Origin: Nesterenkonia xinjiangensis
GTDB taxonomy: Bacteria > Actinomycetota > Actinomycetes > Actinomycetales > Micrococcaceae
Length of the DNA: 64,000 nt
Direction: 5' to 3'
Assembly: GCF_013410745.1 (NCBI RefSeq)
Contig: NZ_JACCFY010000001.1
Location: 2,418,001 to 2,482,000, forward strand
The notes beneath the pieces are model-generated. The model ran no database searches. It saw only the letters and a list, made by a program, of their open reading frames with translations, and was not told where the DNA came from. The position numbers and the translations under genes were made by a program. Of the stretch, positions 34,426 through 44,320 are shown piece after piece; positions within the stretch are counted from its first letter, which is position 1; each line of letters starts with the position of its first letter.

Positions 34426-36327
34426 TCAGATGATGTCGTCCACGGGGCGCCCCATGGCCGCGCGCCGTTCGGCGTGGTTGATCCTGTGTCGTCGGGACTC
34501 GGTGGCGAGGATGACGATGAACGCGCCCATCGCCGCGCCGATCGCCACCCAGACCGACGGGGTCTCGGAGAGCAGCCGCGGGAAGATCAGCCAGAACATC
34601 CCCCAGCCCAGACCCAGGGCGATCGTCATCCGGCCCCGCTCGGTCATCGCATAGAACGCGCCGACCCAGATGCAGGCGACCAGTCCGATCATGGCCCACA
34701 GGATCGCCGGGAAGCCGGGGATCCGCACACCCATCATGGTCAGCATGGCCGAGACGGAGGACATCGCCCCGACCAGCGCCCAGCCGGCGAACAGACCCAC
34801 GACGGCGTCGGTCAGGCGTCGCTCGACCGCGTTGCGCGCCGTGTGCAGGGTGAACTGGCGCACGGCATCGACCAGCGCCAGTGCCGCGGCCAGTGCCGCC
34901 AGCACTGCGGCGGTCATCATCCCGGCGTGGACCGCTGCGGTCCACATCAGCATCAGGATCGAGGCCAGTCCCACCAGCCAGCCTGAGCGGCGCTGCCGAG
35001 GCGTGGAGATCTGCGTAGTGGTCCACTGGTACACCGCATGCCCGACCAAGCACAGCGCGATGACCGGCCACAGCCAATAGTGTCCGGCGTCTGGCGTCAG
35101 CAGCGCACGGTTGCCGGAGTACCAGCCGTCGACCAGGCTCTCCAGGCCGTTGCCTCCGATGATCGCCGGCCCGGTGAAGAGGCCCAGCATCCACAGCGCC
35201 GAGGTGACGGCGGCCAGCGCGCCGATGGTGACGAAGATCTGGCGAGCCATGTCCTGTCCGCGCGGCACCGGGTCGGGATCCCTGGAGGGAAGGTTGTACG
35301 GCGGGATGTAGGTGTAGAGGTCCTCTTCCTCATCCGCGAACTCCTCGGAGTCCGGGTCCTCATGACCCGTGGCCGCCTCGATGGCGGAGGCCTTCTCCAA
35401 GATCACCGCGCGACGCCGCGCCGCGCTCGCGTCCTGCAGACGGGCCTGCTCGGCCTGCTGCTCACGGACCTCCCACGGCAGGGGGCGCCCGTCGCCTGAA
35501 GGTGGACGGGGAAGCGCGATCCGGCTCGTGCGCGGGTCACCGGTCTGGGCGTCGATGGGGGGAAGGGTCACCATGGTGGCGTCCTCTTCCGGGTCGATGT
35601 CCGCGGTCGGCAGCGACAGCGGGGCGTGGTCCTGCTGCTGGTAGGCGTCCAGCTGGGAGGCGGACTCTGCGTCAGGCAGATCGACGTCGTCGGCGAGGTC
35701 CTCCTCGAGGTGTGCTGGGAGATCTGCGGGGTAGGAGGTGGCGTCATCGTGGGCCGAGATGGACTCCTCCTCCCACGAGGAGCCGTCCTCCCACGCGTCA
35801 CCCTGGCCCTGGGGAGCCTCTTCGGGCTCCTCGGTGTGGTCCCGGACGGGCCAGGTGTCCACGCGGGCCGAGACCTGCTCGCCGGGCTCCGGGCGGCGGA
35901 AGGCGCCGGCGAGCCTGCCTGTGGCCTCGGCGACGCGGGCGTCGAGGGTGTCGAAGAAGTCGCTGAGGGTGGTGTCCTTCGCCTCGGGTCGCGACTCGGG
36001 CGGAAGCACGGGAGTGGCGTGGCTCAGCCGGATGCTCTCGGTGGTGGGGTGCGTGCTCGACTGCTCCGACTCGGCGTCGTCGTCGTCCGGAGCCTCGCCG
36101 TCGGCGGGGTCGACTTCGGCGAGCGGTCCGGTGACCTCGCCGAGTTCAGCGTCCTCAGCCGATTCTGGGACCGCAGGAGTCTCAGCGCTCTCCGGGGCCT
36201 CGGCGCGTGGGGAGTCGTCGCTCTCGGCGGGGGATGGTGCGCTCACGGTCTCCTCGGAGTGCTGCTCCGGCCGCTCGACAGCAGGGGAGGCGGCCCACGT
36301 CGTGGACTCGGGGGACCGGTCGGTCAC
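34426..36327 (-). CDS. Membrane protein with a long acidic disordered N-terminus
   Basis: A 633-residue protein of unknown function. Residues 1 to about 370 are predicted soluble and disordered, very rich in Glu, Asp, Ser and Pro, with short amphipathic parts (TTLSDFFDTLDARVAEATGRLAGAF; RRRAVILEKASAIEAATG). Residues about 375-620 hold seven or eight membrane segments with several Trp residues. The Trp-rich, five-or-more-helix part recalls TspO-like proteins only loosely. The chain ends in a basic stretch (ESRRHRINHAERRAAMGRP). It stands alone between the dedA gene and a terminator. I do not recognise a family. Confidence 0.85.
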   Translation of the reverse strand: MTDRSPESTTWAASPAVERPEQHSEETVSAPSPAESDDSPRAEAPESAETPAVPESAEDAELGEVTGPLAEVDPADGEAPDDDDAESEQSSTHPTTESIRLSHATPVLPPESRPEAKDTTLSDFFDTLDARVAEATGRLAGAFRRPEPGEQVSARVDTWPVRDHTEEPEEAPQGQGDAWEDGSSWEEESISAHDDATSYPADLPAHLEEDLADDVDLPDAESASQLDAYQQQDHAPLSLPTADIDPEEDATMVTLPPIDAQTGDPRTSRIALPRPPSGDGRPLPWEVREQQAEQARLQDASAARRRAVILEKASAIEAATGHEDPDSEEFADEEEDLYTYIPPYNLPSRDPDPVPRGQDMARQIFVTIGALAAVTSALWMLGLFTGPAIIGGNGLESLVDGWYSGNRALLTPDAGHYWLWPVIALCLVGHAVYQWTTTQISTPRQRRSGWLVGLASILMLMWTAAVHAGMMTAAVLAALAAALALVDAVRQFTLHTARNAVERRLTDAVVGLFAGWALVGAMSSVSAMLTMMGVRIPGFPAILWAMIGLVACIWVGAFYAMTERGRMTIALGLGWGMFWLIFPRLLSETPSVWVAIGAAMGAFIVILATESRRHRINHAERRAAMGRPVDDII

Positions 36328-36426
36328 TGGGCTCTCTCCCCTCGTGCGGATGCGGGTCGTCTGGGCACTGGTGATCCCGGTGAGCGTGTCTGCGGATGGT
36401 GGACATCCCAGACCCTCTGCCAGAGC

Positions 36427-37059
36427 TCAGGACGTGCTCGTGCGTGATCGGCGCCGTCGCGCGGAGACCACGGCGATGATCAACCCCACCAGCGTACCCA
36501 CTCCGACGGCTGCGACCGTGCTGGCCCACGGGGGAAGCCCCGTAGTTGTTCCCGTAATGTAACCTAACCCGACCAGCCACAACGACCAGGTCACGGCGCC
36601 TGCCAGCGCCAGAGGGACGAGGAAGGGCCAGGTCAGGCGCATGATGCCAGCGGTCGCCATCGACGCGCAGCGACCTCCTGGGACCGCCCGGATCAGGAGC
36701 AGCCCCACCCAGGTCGACGGGCCCCCGGCGCGCAGGGACATCCGCAGCAGCTTCCGGTGGATGAGCCTGCCCCACCTCCAGCGGTGCAGCAGGCGGATCA
36801 GCTGATACCGGAACAGCAGGTACACCCCGATGTCGCCCAGCAGGCAGCCGAGCGTGGTGACGGTCAGGACCATGCTCAGCGGCATCAGCCCGTCGGCGGC
36901 CATCGAACCGGAGGCGATGACCATGACCTCGGAGGGGAAGGGCGGCACGAAGGCGGTGAACGCCACCGCCGCCAGCTGAGCGGCGAAGTACCACCAGCCC
37001 CACTCCTCGAGCAGCGCAGGGTCACCGAGACCCTGGGCCGCGGTCATCAGCTCGTCCAC
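36427..37059 (-). CDS. DedA/SNARE-associated family membrane protein (VTT domain)
   Basis: A 210-residue multi-pass membrane protein. The VTT/DedA pattern is seen in FVPPFPSEVMVIASGSMAADG, LGCLLGDIGVYLLFRYQL and LLLIRAVPGGRCASMATAG with the re-entrant loop and Arg-x-x-Pro-Gly motif. DedA proteins are proposed lipid scramblases or undecaprenyl-phosphate flippases. The C-terminus is basic. It overlaps the pseudouridine synthase gene upstream by 13 bases. Confidence 0.87.
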   Translation of the reverse strand: MDELMTAAQGLGDPALLEEWGWWYFAAQLAAVAFTAFVPPFPSEVMVIASGSMAADGLMPLSMVLTVTTLGCLLGDIGVYLLFRYQLIRLLHRWRWGRLIHRKLLRMSLRAGGPSTWVGLLLIRAVPGGRCASMATAGIMRLTWPFLVPLALAGAVTWSLWLVGLGYITGTTTGLPPWASTVAAVGVGTLVGLIIAVVSARRRRSRTSTS

Positions 37060-38120
37060 GGGGGCGCCTCCGAAGGGGTCTCGGCCAAGGTGCGCCGGGA
37101 GGTGAACTCTCGCGCTTCACCGCTCAGCGGGTCGGTGAAGCTCAAGGTGCGGGCCAGCAGCTGCAGGGGCTCGTCGAAGTCATCCGGGGCATCGTCGAGC
37201 AGCTCCGGGTAGAAGCGGTCGTGCATGATTCCCAGCCCCAGCAGCGCCATGTGGATGCGGAGCTGATGGGTCTTGCCAGTGTGCGGAGTGAGGCGGAAGT
37301 GCCCGGCGTCGACTCCGGTGCGGCCGTGCCCGACTCCCAGCAGCTCGACCCTCGAGGAGGAATTGGCACCCGGGACGGGAGTGGTGCGGCGTCGCCCACG
37401 CCGCGGAGCACGGCGGTCGTGGGGCCGCCTCCCCGAGTCGGCGACCTCGTAGGGCTGCAGCTCGGAGACGACCACGCCCTTGGTCTTGGTGATCCGGTTG
37501 CGGATCACCAAGGGGAAGCGAGCGGCCAGCCTCTCGCCGCAGCGGATCGGCCCCGGGCCGGCTGCGGGGTGCGGCCCAGGTGGGAGGGCGCTGACACATT
37601 CATAGGTCTTGAGCACCCGGCGGTTCTCGAACAGCAGCTGGTAGGCACCGCGCGTGCTGGGCTCCTTGGAGAAGATGACGACGCCGGCGGTGCCGCGGTC
37701 CAGCCGGTGGATCGGGATGAGGTCCGGCAGATCGAGTCGACGTCGCAGCCGCACCAGCAGGGACTCCTGCACGTACCGGCCGGCCGGCGTGGTGGGCAGG
37801 AAATGCGGCTTGTCCACGGCGAGCAGGTGCTCGTCCTCGTGCAGGATCTCCTCGGTGACCGGCAGCGGCTGCTCATCGCTCACGGATCGGTAGTACCAGA
37901 GGAACTCGCAGGTCCCCAGCGGGGTCGCGGTGCTCAGCGGGCGGCCCTCGACGTCGACCACCTCGCCGTCTTCGAAACGCCGGGTGATCCCGCCATGGTC
38001 GATATGTCCGAAGGTCTCCAGGACATAGTCGTGCAGGGTCTCCCAGGGGCCGGTGAGCGGAAGCCGCAGGCGGGTGGCGTTGACCCCGTCACGCACGGGG
38101 AGAGGAGACTTCTGAGCCAC
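37047..38120 (-). CDS. RluA-family pseudouridine synthase
   Basis: The 357-residue enzyme isomerises uridine in rRNA or tRNA. The catalytic aspartate is in IPIHRLDRGTAGVVIF (HRLD motif). Other family motifs are LAVDKPHFLPTTPAGRYV and LTPHTGKTHQLRIHMALLGLGI. There is a low-complexity Arg/Pro insertion (about residues 230-260: RRPHDRRAPRRGRRR) between the conserved blocks. Unlike RluC and RluD it shows no clear S4 domain at the N-terminus. The target site cannot be predicted from the sequence. Confidence 0.9.
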   Translation of the reverse strand: MAQKSPLPVRDGVNATRLRLPLTGPWETLHDYVLETFGHIDHGGITRRFEDGEVVDVEGRPLSTATPLGTCEFLWYYRSVSDEQPLPVTEEILHEDEHLLAVDKPHFLPTTPAGRYVQESLLVRLRRRLDLPDLIPIHRLDRGTAGVVIFSKEPSTRGAYQLLFENRRVLKTYECVSALPPGPHPAAGPGPIRCGERLAARFPLVIRNRITKTKGVVVSELQPYEVADSGRRPHDRRAPRRGRRRTTPVPGANSSSRVELLGVGHGRTGVDAGHFRLTPHTGKTHQLRIHMALLGLGIMHDRFYPELLDDAPDDFDEPLQLLARTLSFTDPLSGEAREFTSRRTLAETPSEAPPWTS

Positions 38121-38186
38121 CCGTCCAGCCTACCGCCTTCCCGGGGTCCGCCTCGACGGGCGGGGCGCGGAAGACCGTGCTCCGGC

Positions 38187-38852
38187 TCAGCCCCAGTCGG
38201 GAGCCTGGGCCTGGGCGATGTTCTCGTCAGGGGCGGTCAACGGGTGGTTGACCTGCCAGCACATGCCGAAGCGGTCCTGCACCCAGGCGAAGTTCTTCGC
38301 GAAGTCGTAGTCACCGGGCTCCATGAGGAAGGTGCCACCCTCGCTCAGCTTCTCGACGACGTCGTCGAACTCGGTGCTGCTGTCCACCACCACTGCCACG
38401 GAGACGGAAGGGGTGAAGCTGAAGTCGTGCCGGACCAGGCTGTCCTGGATCATCAGCATCTGGCCGCCGACCTGCACCTGCGCAGTGGCCACCAGGCGGG
38501 TCGGAGGTGCCTGCTCCTGCTCAGCCTCGACCGTGGTCAGATCGGTGCCCGTGGATGGGGAGGTCTCCTCGTCCTGGGCGACGTCCTCACCGTCGGTGTC
38601 CTCGCCGTGGGCTGCGGGGTCATCCTCGGAGGGGGTACCGTCCTCTGCGTCGCCGTCCTCCGCGTGGCCGTCCTCTGCGTGGCTGTCCTCTTCGACCTCG
38701 TCCTCCTCGGGCGGGCCGACGTCGAGGATCTCCGTCCCCTCGGGGTGGAGCTGGATCTCGATGAGCTCGGCGTCCGAGAACGTCTCCAGGTACAGGTCGA
38801 TGGCCTCTTGGGCCCGACCTTGGAACATCAGGAACGGAAGGCAGAGAGTCAT
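38187..38852 (-). CDS. VOC (PhnB-like) protein with acidic insertion
   Basis: The 221-residue protein starts as a PhnB/3-demethylubiquinone-like VOC domain (TLCLPFLMFQGRAQEAIDLYLETF). It then has about 60 residues of almost only Glu, Asp, Gly, Ala and Ser (about 46-105), with three near-tandem copies of (H/D)AEDG. The second half returns to the VOC fold (GGQMLMIQDSL, FTPSVSVAVVVDS, FGMCWQVNHPL). Normal family members lack this insert and are about 150-160 residues. It lies 10 bases after the lhr stop. Ligand and activity are unknown. Confidence 0.87.
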   Translation of the reverse strand: MTLCLPFLMFQGRAQEAIDLYLETFSDAELIEIQLHPEGTEILDVGPPEEDEVEEDSHAEDGHAEDGDAEDGTPSEDDPAAHGEDTDGEDVAQDEETSPSTGTDLTTVEAEQEQAPPTRLVATAQVQVGGQMLMIQDSLVRHDFSFTPSVSVAVVVDSSTEFDDVVEKLSEGGTFLMEPGDYDFAKNFAWVQDRFGMCWQVNHPLTAPDENIAQAQAPDWG

Positions 38853-38861
38853 GGCATCAGC

Positions 38862-41800
38862 CTATCCGGAAAACCTGAGGCCCGACGGTGACGAATGGAA
38901 GCCCGCCCGGCGCAGCGCCTCCCCGAGCCGCGTGGACAGCACCGGGGACCCATTGACGCGCTCGACGGCGACCCGTCCTGTGCGAGCCTGCCGGAGTCGC
39001 TGCACCAGGGCCTCCGCGGCCGCATCGATGAGCCGGTCCTGCTCGGTGAACAGCAGCATCGTGCGTCCGCCGCGCTCCATGTAGAGCACCAGCTCCCCGT
39101 GATGGAGCACCACGACGGCGCCGGCCTTGCGGCCGGGGCGGTGTCTGTTCTCCTCCAGCTCCGGCCAGTCCAGGGCCGCCCCGTAGGCGTTGGCCGGGTC
39201 TGTGGCGGCCAGCACCAGCATCTCGGGGGAGGACTGCTCGGAGATCGAAGGGTCGTCGAGGGCCTCGGAGGTGGCGCGCAGCGAGTCGATGGTGGCCGAG
39301 GTGGTGAACTGGGCTGCGCCCAGGTGCTCCACGAAGTAGCCGCGACGCACTTGCCCGGCATCCTCGGCGGTGGCCAGCACCTTGTACACCGCGGCGAACC
39401 CGCCGGCCAGCGGGCTCTCTGCCAGGGCATCAGTGTTGGCGGCGCGCGCGGAGGGGGCTTCTCCGGTCTGCTGCTCGGCGAGAACCGATCCACGGGTCAC
39501 CACCCCGTAGCGGTCCAGGAGGATCTCAGCTCGGGCATAGGCCAGGGCGGTGACCCGCTCCCGGCGCTGCTGCGTCGGGGCCGGCACTGGCCCGGGCGCG
39601 GAGGACCATCTGACCCCAGGAGGCCGCGACGCCGCGCTGCGCAGACCGGCCTGGGTCGGGGAGCCGCCGGCCACGGGACGGCGAGCGTCCACGGATAGGC
39701 GCAGCGCCATCCGCCGGGAGGTGTGCCGGCTGCGGGTGGGGCGGGCCGTGGCCTTGTGCGCGGTGCGTCCACCCGAGAGCATGCTGCGGATCGCGGTGAA
39801 GCTGTCCGGGAGGACCCGCCCTGCCCAGAAGAGCTCCCACAACGCCTCGGAGACCTTCTCGGCAGAGGCTGATCCCGCGGGGCCCGATCCCGCGGAGGCC
39901 GACTCGCCGTCGTGCGGCTCGCGACGCCGGGCCAGCTGATCGGCCAGCGCCTCGGCGAACCAGGCGCCGCCGTCGTCGAGGATCTGGAGGACCTGCTCCT
40001 GCAGCACGGTGGGGGTGTGGTCGCGGACCACCAGCAGGCCGGCCTCGGCGTCCTCCCGCGGATGCAGCGCGATCCAGCCGTCATGGCCGGAGAGCGCCCC
40101 GCGGCCGGCCACCACAACGTCTCCGGAGCTGACCAGTTCATCGAGCATCGCGGGCCGATAGTCCCGGATCCTGGCCGGCAGGATCAGGCTCTCCCAGGCG
40201 CTGGCCGGGGCGGCGGCACCGGAGAGCTGCGCGATGACATCGACCAGGGCCCCCTGCCCCTCCATCCGGGTCTGCGGGGTCACCGAATGCCAGCCGGCCA
40301 GGAACTGGGCGAAGGCGCGCGGGGGCACCGGCTCCACCTCAGCCCGCAGCGCGGCCAGCGAGCGCCGCCGGATGCGGCGCAGCATCTCCGTCTCGCACCA
40401 TTCGGTCTCTCCGCGGGAACCGGGCTCCACATCGGGTCGGAAGAGCCCGCGGATCAGCCGTGCGTCACCGGCCAGCTCCTCCAGCACCTCCGCCACGACG
40501 GCGGTCCCGAGCCCCAGGGCGCCGGCCGCCTCGGCGGTGCTGAAGGGGCCATGGGTGCGCGCGAATCGGGAGACCAGATCTCCGAGGGGATCTTCCACCG
40601 GGTCCAGGAACACCTGGGGGATGCCTGGGGGCAGCGGGGCACCGAGGCCGTCGCGCAGCCGGGAGGCGTCCTCCACCGCGGCGTAGCGGTCCTGCCCGAG
40701 CCAACGCACGCGGAACGCGCGCTGCGCGGCCACCAGGGACTCGGCGTGGCCGCGCGCGGTGGCGACGTCGAGCGGCGGGGGATCGGCGGCGTCTGTGTCG
40801 GCGTCCACGGCGGCGTCCTCGTCGCCCGCCGGGGCCGGACCTGCCAGCCGGGCCGCCAGCTCATCGGCGCTGAGCGGCCCCAGCAGGCGCAGCAGATCTG
40901 CGGCACCCTCGACGCCGCGCAACCGCCGGGAGGGCGAGAGCCGCTGGGCATGGGCCTCTGCGGTGGCGATGATGTCGGCGTCGAGGAAGTCCCGCAGCTC
41001 CACCCGGCCGAGCAGCTCGCCCAGCAACTCAGGATCCACCGAGAGAGCGGCGGCCCGGCGCTCCGCCAGGGGTGAATCACCCTCATAGAGGAACTGGGCG
41101 ATGTAGCCGAAGAGGATGGACTGCGCGAAGGGAGAGGGCCGCTGTGTGGTGGCCTCCACCAGGCGGATCCTCCGCCGACCGATGTGTCCTATGACCTCGA
41201 GCAGGGCGGGCATGTCATAGACGTCCTGGAGCACCTCCCGCATCGCCTCCATGATCATGGGGAAGTCCGGATGCCCGGCGGCGACCTCCAGCAGCTGGGC
41301 AGAGCGCTGCCGCTGCTGCCACAGGGGCGTGCGCTGTCCGGGATTCTGCCGAGGCAGCAGCAGTGCGCGGGCAGCCGCCTCGCGGAACCGCCCGGCGAAC
41401 AGCGCCGAGGAGCTGACCTGCGCGGTGACCAGTTCCTCGAGCTCATCGGGTTCGAACCGGAACAGATCCGCTCCGGGCGGGTCATCGTCCATCATCGGCA
41501 CCCGCAGGACGATGCCGTCGTCGGAGGCCAGGGCGGAGCCGTCCAGCCCGTAGCGCTCATGCAGGCGTTCGCCCACGGCCAGCGCCCAGGGGGCGTGGAC
41601 CGGCAGCCCGTAGGGGGAGTGCAGGATGATCCGCCAGTCGCCGAGCTCGTCACGGGTCTGCTCGATCACCAAGGTGGTGTCTGTGGGCAGCGCCCCGGTG
41701 GCCTCCTGCTGCTCGGTCAGGTACCGGACCAGGTTCTCCCTCGCCCAGGTGTCCAGGCCGAGGGCCCGCAGCCGGGCGGTGGCCGTGGCCTCGTCCTCGG

Positions 41801-43760
41801 TGCGGATCTCCCGGTGGAACCGGCCCAGCGCCTCACCGAGCTCCGCGGGCCTGCCCAGTCCGTCACCGCGCCAGAACGGCAGCGCGGCGGGCTGCCCGAA
41901 GGCCGGTGTCACCAGGACCCGGTCGAAGGTGATCTCCTCGATGCGCCAGCTGGTGGCACCCAGGGCGAAGACGTCCCCCACCCGGGACTCGTAGACCATC
42001 TCCTCGTCCAGCTCGCCCACCCGGCGCCCGCCTGTGCGGGCGGAGCCGGATTCCTCGCCGCTGGCCAGATAGACGCCGAACAGCCCACGGTCCGGGATGG
42101 TGCCGCCGGAGGTGACGGCCAGCCGCTGGGCCCCAGGCCGGCCGGTCAGCGTGCCGGCGTCGCGGTCCCAGACGATCCGCGGGCGCAGCTCGGCGAACCG
42201 GTCCGAGGGGTACTTGCCTGCCAGCAGGTCCAGCGTCGCCTCATAGGCGGAACGCGGCAGGGAGGCGAAGGGTGCGCTGCGGCGCAGCGTCTCGAACCAC
42301 TCCTCGACGTCCAGACTCTCCAGCGCGACGGCGGCCACAGTCTGCTGGGCGAGGATGTCCAGCGGGTTGCGGGGAATGTGCAGTGCCTCGATCCGACCGG
42401 CCAGCATACGTTCCACCACGACGGCGGTGGAGACCAGATCCCCGCGATGCTTCGGGAAGAACCATCCCACCGAGATCTCGCCCACCTGATGTCCGGCACG
42501 ACCGATGCGTTGCAGGCCCGAGGAGACTGCGAACGGCGCCTCCACCTGGATCACCAGGTCCACCGCGCCCATGTCGATGCCCAGTTCCAGGGAGGAGGTC
42601 GCCACCACGCAGCGCAGCCGTCCGGCCTTGAGGTCCTCCTCCACCAGCTTGCGCTGCTCCTTGGAGACCGAGCCGTGGTGGGAGCGGGCGAGGTCCGGCG
42701 GGGCGGCGTCGTCGTCGGGGCGATCCTCGGTGCCCCGGGAGGCCTGACGCTCCGACCAGATCTCATTGAGGCGGCCGGTGAGCTTCTCCGCCAGGCGACG
42801 CGAGTTGACGAAGATGATCGTGGAGCGACGGGAGGCGACCAGATCCACGATCTGATGTTCCACATGGGGCCACACGGAGGGCTGCAGCGGCTGTGAGCCC
42901 GGGATGTGGGCGAGTTCGGCCACGCCGTCCCACTCGTGGTCATCACCGGGGCGGTGTCCTTCGTCGTCGTCCCGGTCCTCCTCCGGAGCGGAGGACTGAC
43001 CGGGCAGCGGCCCGTGCGGGTTGGCCAGGTCCTCCACCGGCACGGAGACGGTGATGTCCCATTGCTTCTCGGCCGGCGGGGCGACGATCTCCACCGGCTG
43101 GCGCCCGCCCAGGAAGCGGGCCACCTCATCCCGAGGCTCCACGGTGGCGGAGAGACCGATCCGCTGGGCGGGGGAGTCCAGCAGGTCGTCCAGCCGCTCC
43201 AGGGAGACCGCCAGGTGGGCCCCACGCTTGGAGCCGGCCAGGGCATGGACTTCGTCGACGATGACCGTGCTCACCTGGGAAAGGGTCTGCCGCGCCTGGG
43301 AGGTCAGCATCAGATACAGCGACTCGGGAGTGGTGATGAGGATGTTCGGCGGGCTGCGGACCAGATCCCGGCGCTGCTTGGAGGTCGAGTCCCCGGTGCG
43401 TACGCCCACTGTGACCTCCGTGGGCTCGTGTCCCAGCCGGCGCGCAGTGTGGCCGATCCCGACAAGCGGGCTGCGCAGGTTGCGCTCGATGTCCACCCCG
43501 AGGGCCTTCAACGGGGAGATGTAGAGGACCGTCGTCCCGGCGGCGGGCTCGGCGAAGAGCCGGTCCACCGACCAGAGGAAGGCTGAGAGGGTCTTGCCGG
43601 AGCCGGTCGGGGCGACCACCAGGGCGTTGTGTCCTCGGGACACCGCATCCCAGGCGCCCGCCTGCGCGGCGGTGGGCGCGCCGAAGGACGCCGTGAACCA
43701 CTCGCGGGTGGGCGCGGTGAAGGGTGCGAGGGCCTGGTGGGGATCGCTCGACGCATCCAT
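38862..43760 (-). CDS. lhr: Lhr-type ATP-dependent helicase
   Basis: A 1632-residue DNA/RNA helicase of superfamily 2, with 3'-5' activity in mycobacteria and linked to DNA repair. Motifs: Walker A VVAPTGSGKT (about residue 50), DEVH box VIVDEVHALAG, TTPESLYLM, and RecA2 with SSLELGIDMGAVDLVIQ and QRIGRAGHQ. Then come the winged-helix and Lhr core and a long C-terminal domain typical of actinobacteria. Length is slightly above the usual 1500-1540, in part from an acidic insert after RecA1 (APEEDRDDDEGH). The ATG at 43760 was chosen; an upstream ATG at 43829 overlaps the divergent gene's leader. Confidence 0.95.
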   Translation of the reverse strand: MDASSDPHQALAPFTAPTREWFTASFGAPTAAQAGAWDAVSRGHNALVVAPTGSGKTLSAFLWSVDRLFAEPAAGTTVLYISPLKALGVDIERNLRSPLVGIGHTARRLGHEPTEVTVGVRTGDSTSKQRRDLVRSPPNILITTPESLYLMLTSQARQTLSQVSTVIVDEVHALAGSKRGAHLAVSLERLDDLLDSPAQRIGLSATVEPRDEVARFLGGRQPVEIVAPPAEKQWDITVSVPVEDLANPHGPLPGQSSAPEEDRDDDEGHRPGDDHEWDGVAELAHIPGSQPLQPSVWPHVEHQIVDLVASRRSTIIFVNSRRLAEKLTGRLNEIWSERQASRGTEDRPDDDAAPPDLARSHHGSVSKEQRKLVEEDLKAGRLRCVVATSSLELGIDMGAVDLVIQVEAPFAVSSGLQRIGRAGHQVGEISVGWFFPKHRGDLVSTAVVVERMLAGRIEALHIPRNPLDILAQQTVAAVALESLDVEEWFETLRRSAPFASLPRSAYEATLDLLAGKYPSDRFAELRPRIVWDRDAGTLTGRPGAQRLAVTSGGTIPDRGLFGVYLASGEESGSARTGGRRVGELDEEMVYESRVGDVFALGATSWRIEEITFDRVLVTPAFGQPAALPFWRGDGLGRPAELGEALGRFHREIRTEDEATATARLRALGLDTWARENLVRYLTEQQEATGALPTDTTLVIEQTRDELGDWRIILHSPYGLPVHAPWALAVGERLHERYGLDGSALASDDGIVLRVPMMDDDPPGADLFRFEPDELEELVTAQVSSSALFAGRFREAAARALLLPRQNPGQRTPLWQQRQRSAQLLEVAAGHPDFPMIMEAMREVLQDVYDMPALLEVIGHIGRRRIRLVEATTQRPSPFAQSILFGYIAQFLYEGDSPLAERRAAALSVDPELLGELLGRVELRDFLDADIIATAEAHAQRLSPSRRLRGVEGAADLLRLLGPLSADELAARLAGPAPAGDEDAAVDADTDAADPPPLDVATARGHAESLVAAQRAFRVRWLGQDRYAAVEDASRLRDGLGAPLPPGIPQVFLDPVEDPLGDLVSRFARTHGPFSTAEAAGALGLGTAVVAEVLEELAGDARLIRGLFRPDVEPGSRGETEWCETEMLRRIRRRSLAALRAEVEPVPPRAFAQFLAGWHSVTPQTRMEGQGALVDVIAQLSGAAAPASAWESLILPARIRDYRPAMLDELVSSGDVVVAGRGALSGHDGWIALHPREDAEAGLLVVRDHTPTVLQEQVLQILDDGGAWFAEALADQLARRREPHDGESASAGSGPAGSASAEKVSEALWELFWAGRVLPDSFTAIRSMLSGGRTAHKATARPTRSRHTSRRMALRLSVDARRPVAGGSPTQAGLRSAASRPPGVRWSSAPGPVPAPTQQRRERVTALAYARAEILLDRYGVVTRGSVLAEQQTGEAPSARAANTDALAESPLAGGFAAVYKVLATAEDAGQVRRGYFVEHLGAAQFTTSATIDSLRATSEALDDPSISEQSSPEMLVLAATDPANAYGAALDWPELEENRHRPGRKAGAVVVLHHGELVLYMERGGRTMLLFTEQDRLIDAAAEALVQRLRQARTGRVAVERVNGSPVLSTRLGEALRRAGFHSSPSGLRFSG

Positions 43761-43881
43761 GGACGCCACTGTAGCGAGATCCGGTGACGTCTTCGGGCTC
43801 TCGACGGAGGCAGGAGGGCGCGGGGCCATCGAACGGCATCACTCGGTTGCCCTGACCTCCCACCTCGGCGAGGATCGAAGG

Positions 43882-44310
43882 ATGGACAGTCACTCGTATC
43901 AGGAGGCCCCCTCGCCCGCCTTGCCCGTCAGCGAGCTGCGCGAGGTGCTCGGGGCCAGCCTGGTCGGCGGGGCGGGCTGGCTCCGCGCCCGGCTCAGCGG
44001 CGTCACCGGTGGGCGCCAAGAGGTCTCGGCGACGTGGAGTCCGGACACCGAGCAGGCGCTCGTCGACGACTTCGACGACCTGCTACCCGCGGACCAGCCT
44101 GGTGTCCCGGAGAACGTGAAGGAGACGCTGCTCATCGGCATCCAGGCGGCAGGAGCCGCCCGGCAAAACGCCGTCGTCGTGCAGGTGCTGTGGCGTGCCG
44201 ATCACACGGAGATCGCAGCCCACACCCTGCAGGGGGCCGGGGCGCCGGACAGCATCGCGGCTGCCCTCGACCGGGTGGCGGAGATCGTCACGGCGACCGG
44301 CTCCGGCTGA
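43882..44310 (+). CDS. Hypothetical protein, 142 residues
   Basis: No family recognised. It opens MDSHSYQEAPSPALPVSELR, has a Trp/Arg-containing amphipathic part (GGAGWLRARLSGVTGG), an acidic stretch (DDFDDLLPADQPGVPE) and an Ala/Val-rich C-terminal half that looks like a small alpha/beta domain (NAVVVQVLWRADHTEIAAHT; ALDRVAEIVTATG). GAAGG precedes the ATG at 43882; the frame is open back to 43594, inside the antisense of lhr. It is divergent from lhr and convergent with the dinucleotide-binding protein gene. Confidence 0.65.
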   Translation: MDSHSYQEAPSPALPVSELREVLGASLVGGAGWLRARLSGVTGGRQEVSATWSPDTEQALVDDFDDLLPADQPGVPENVKETLLIGIQAAGAARQNAVVVQVLWRADHTEIAAHTLQGAGAPDSIAAALDRVAEIVTATGSG

Positions 44311-44320
44311 GCTGCCCGGA

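Noticed and set aside
41184-42896. 570-codon open frame opposite lhr
   Set aside because: Shadow of the helicase gene; codon positions follow the minus-strand gene.
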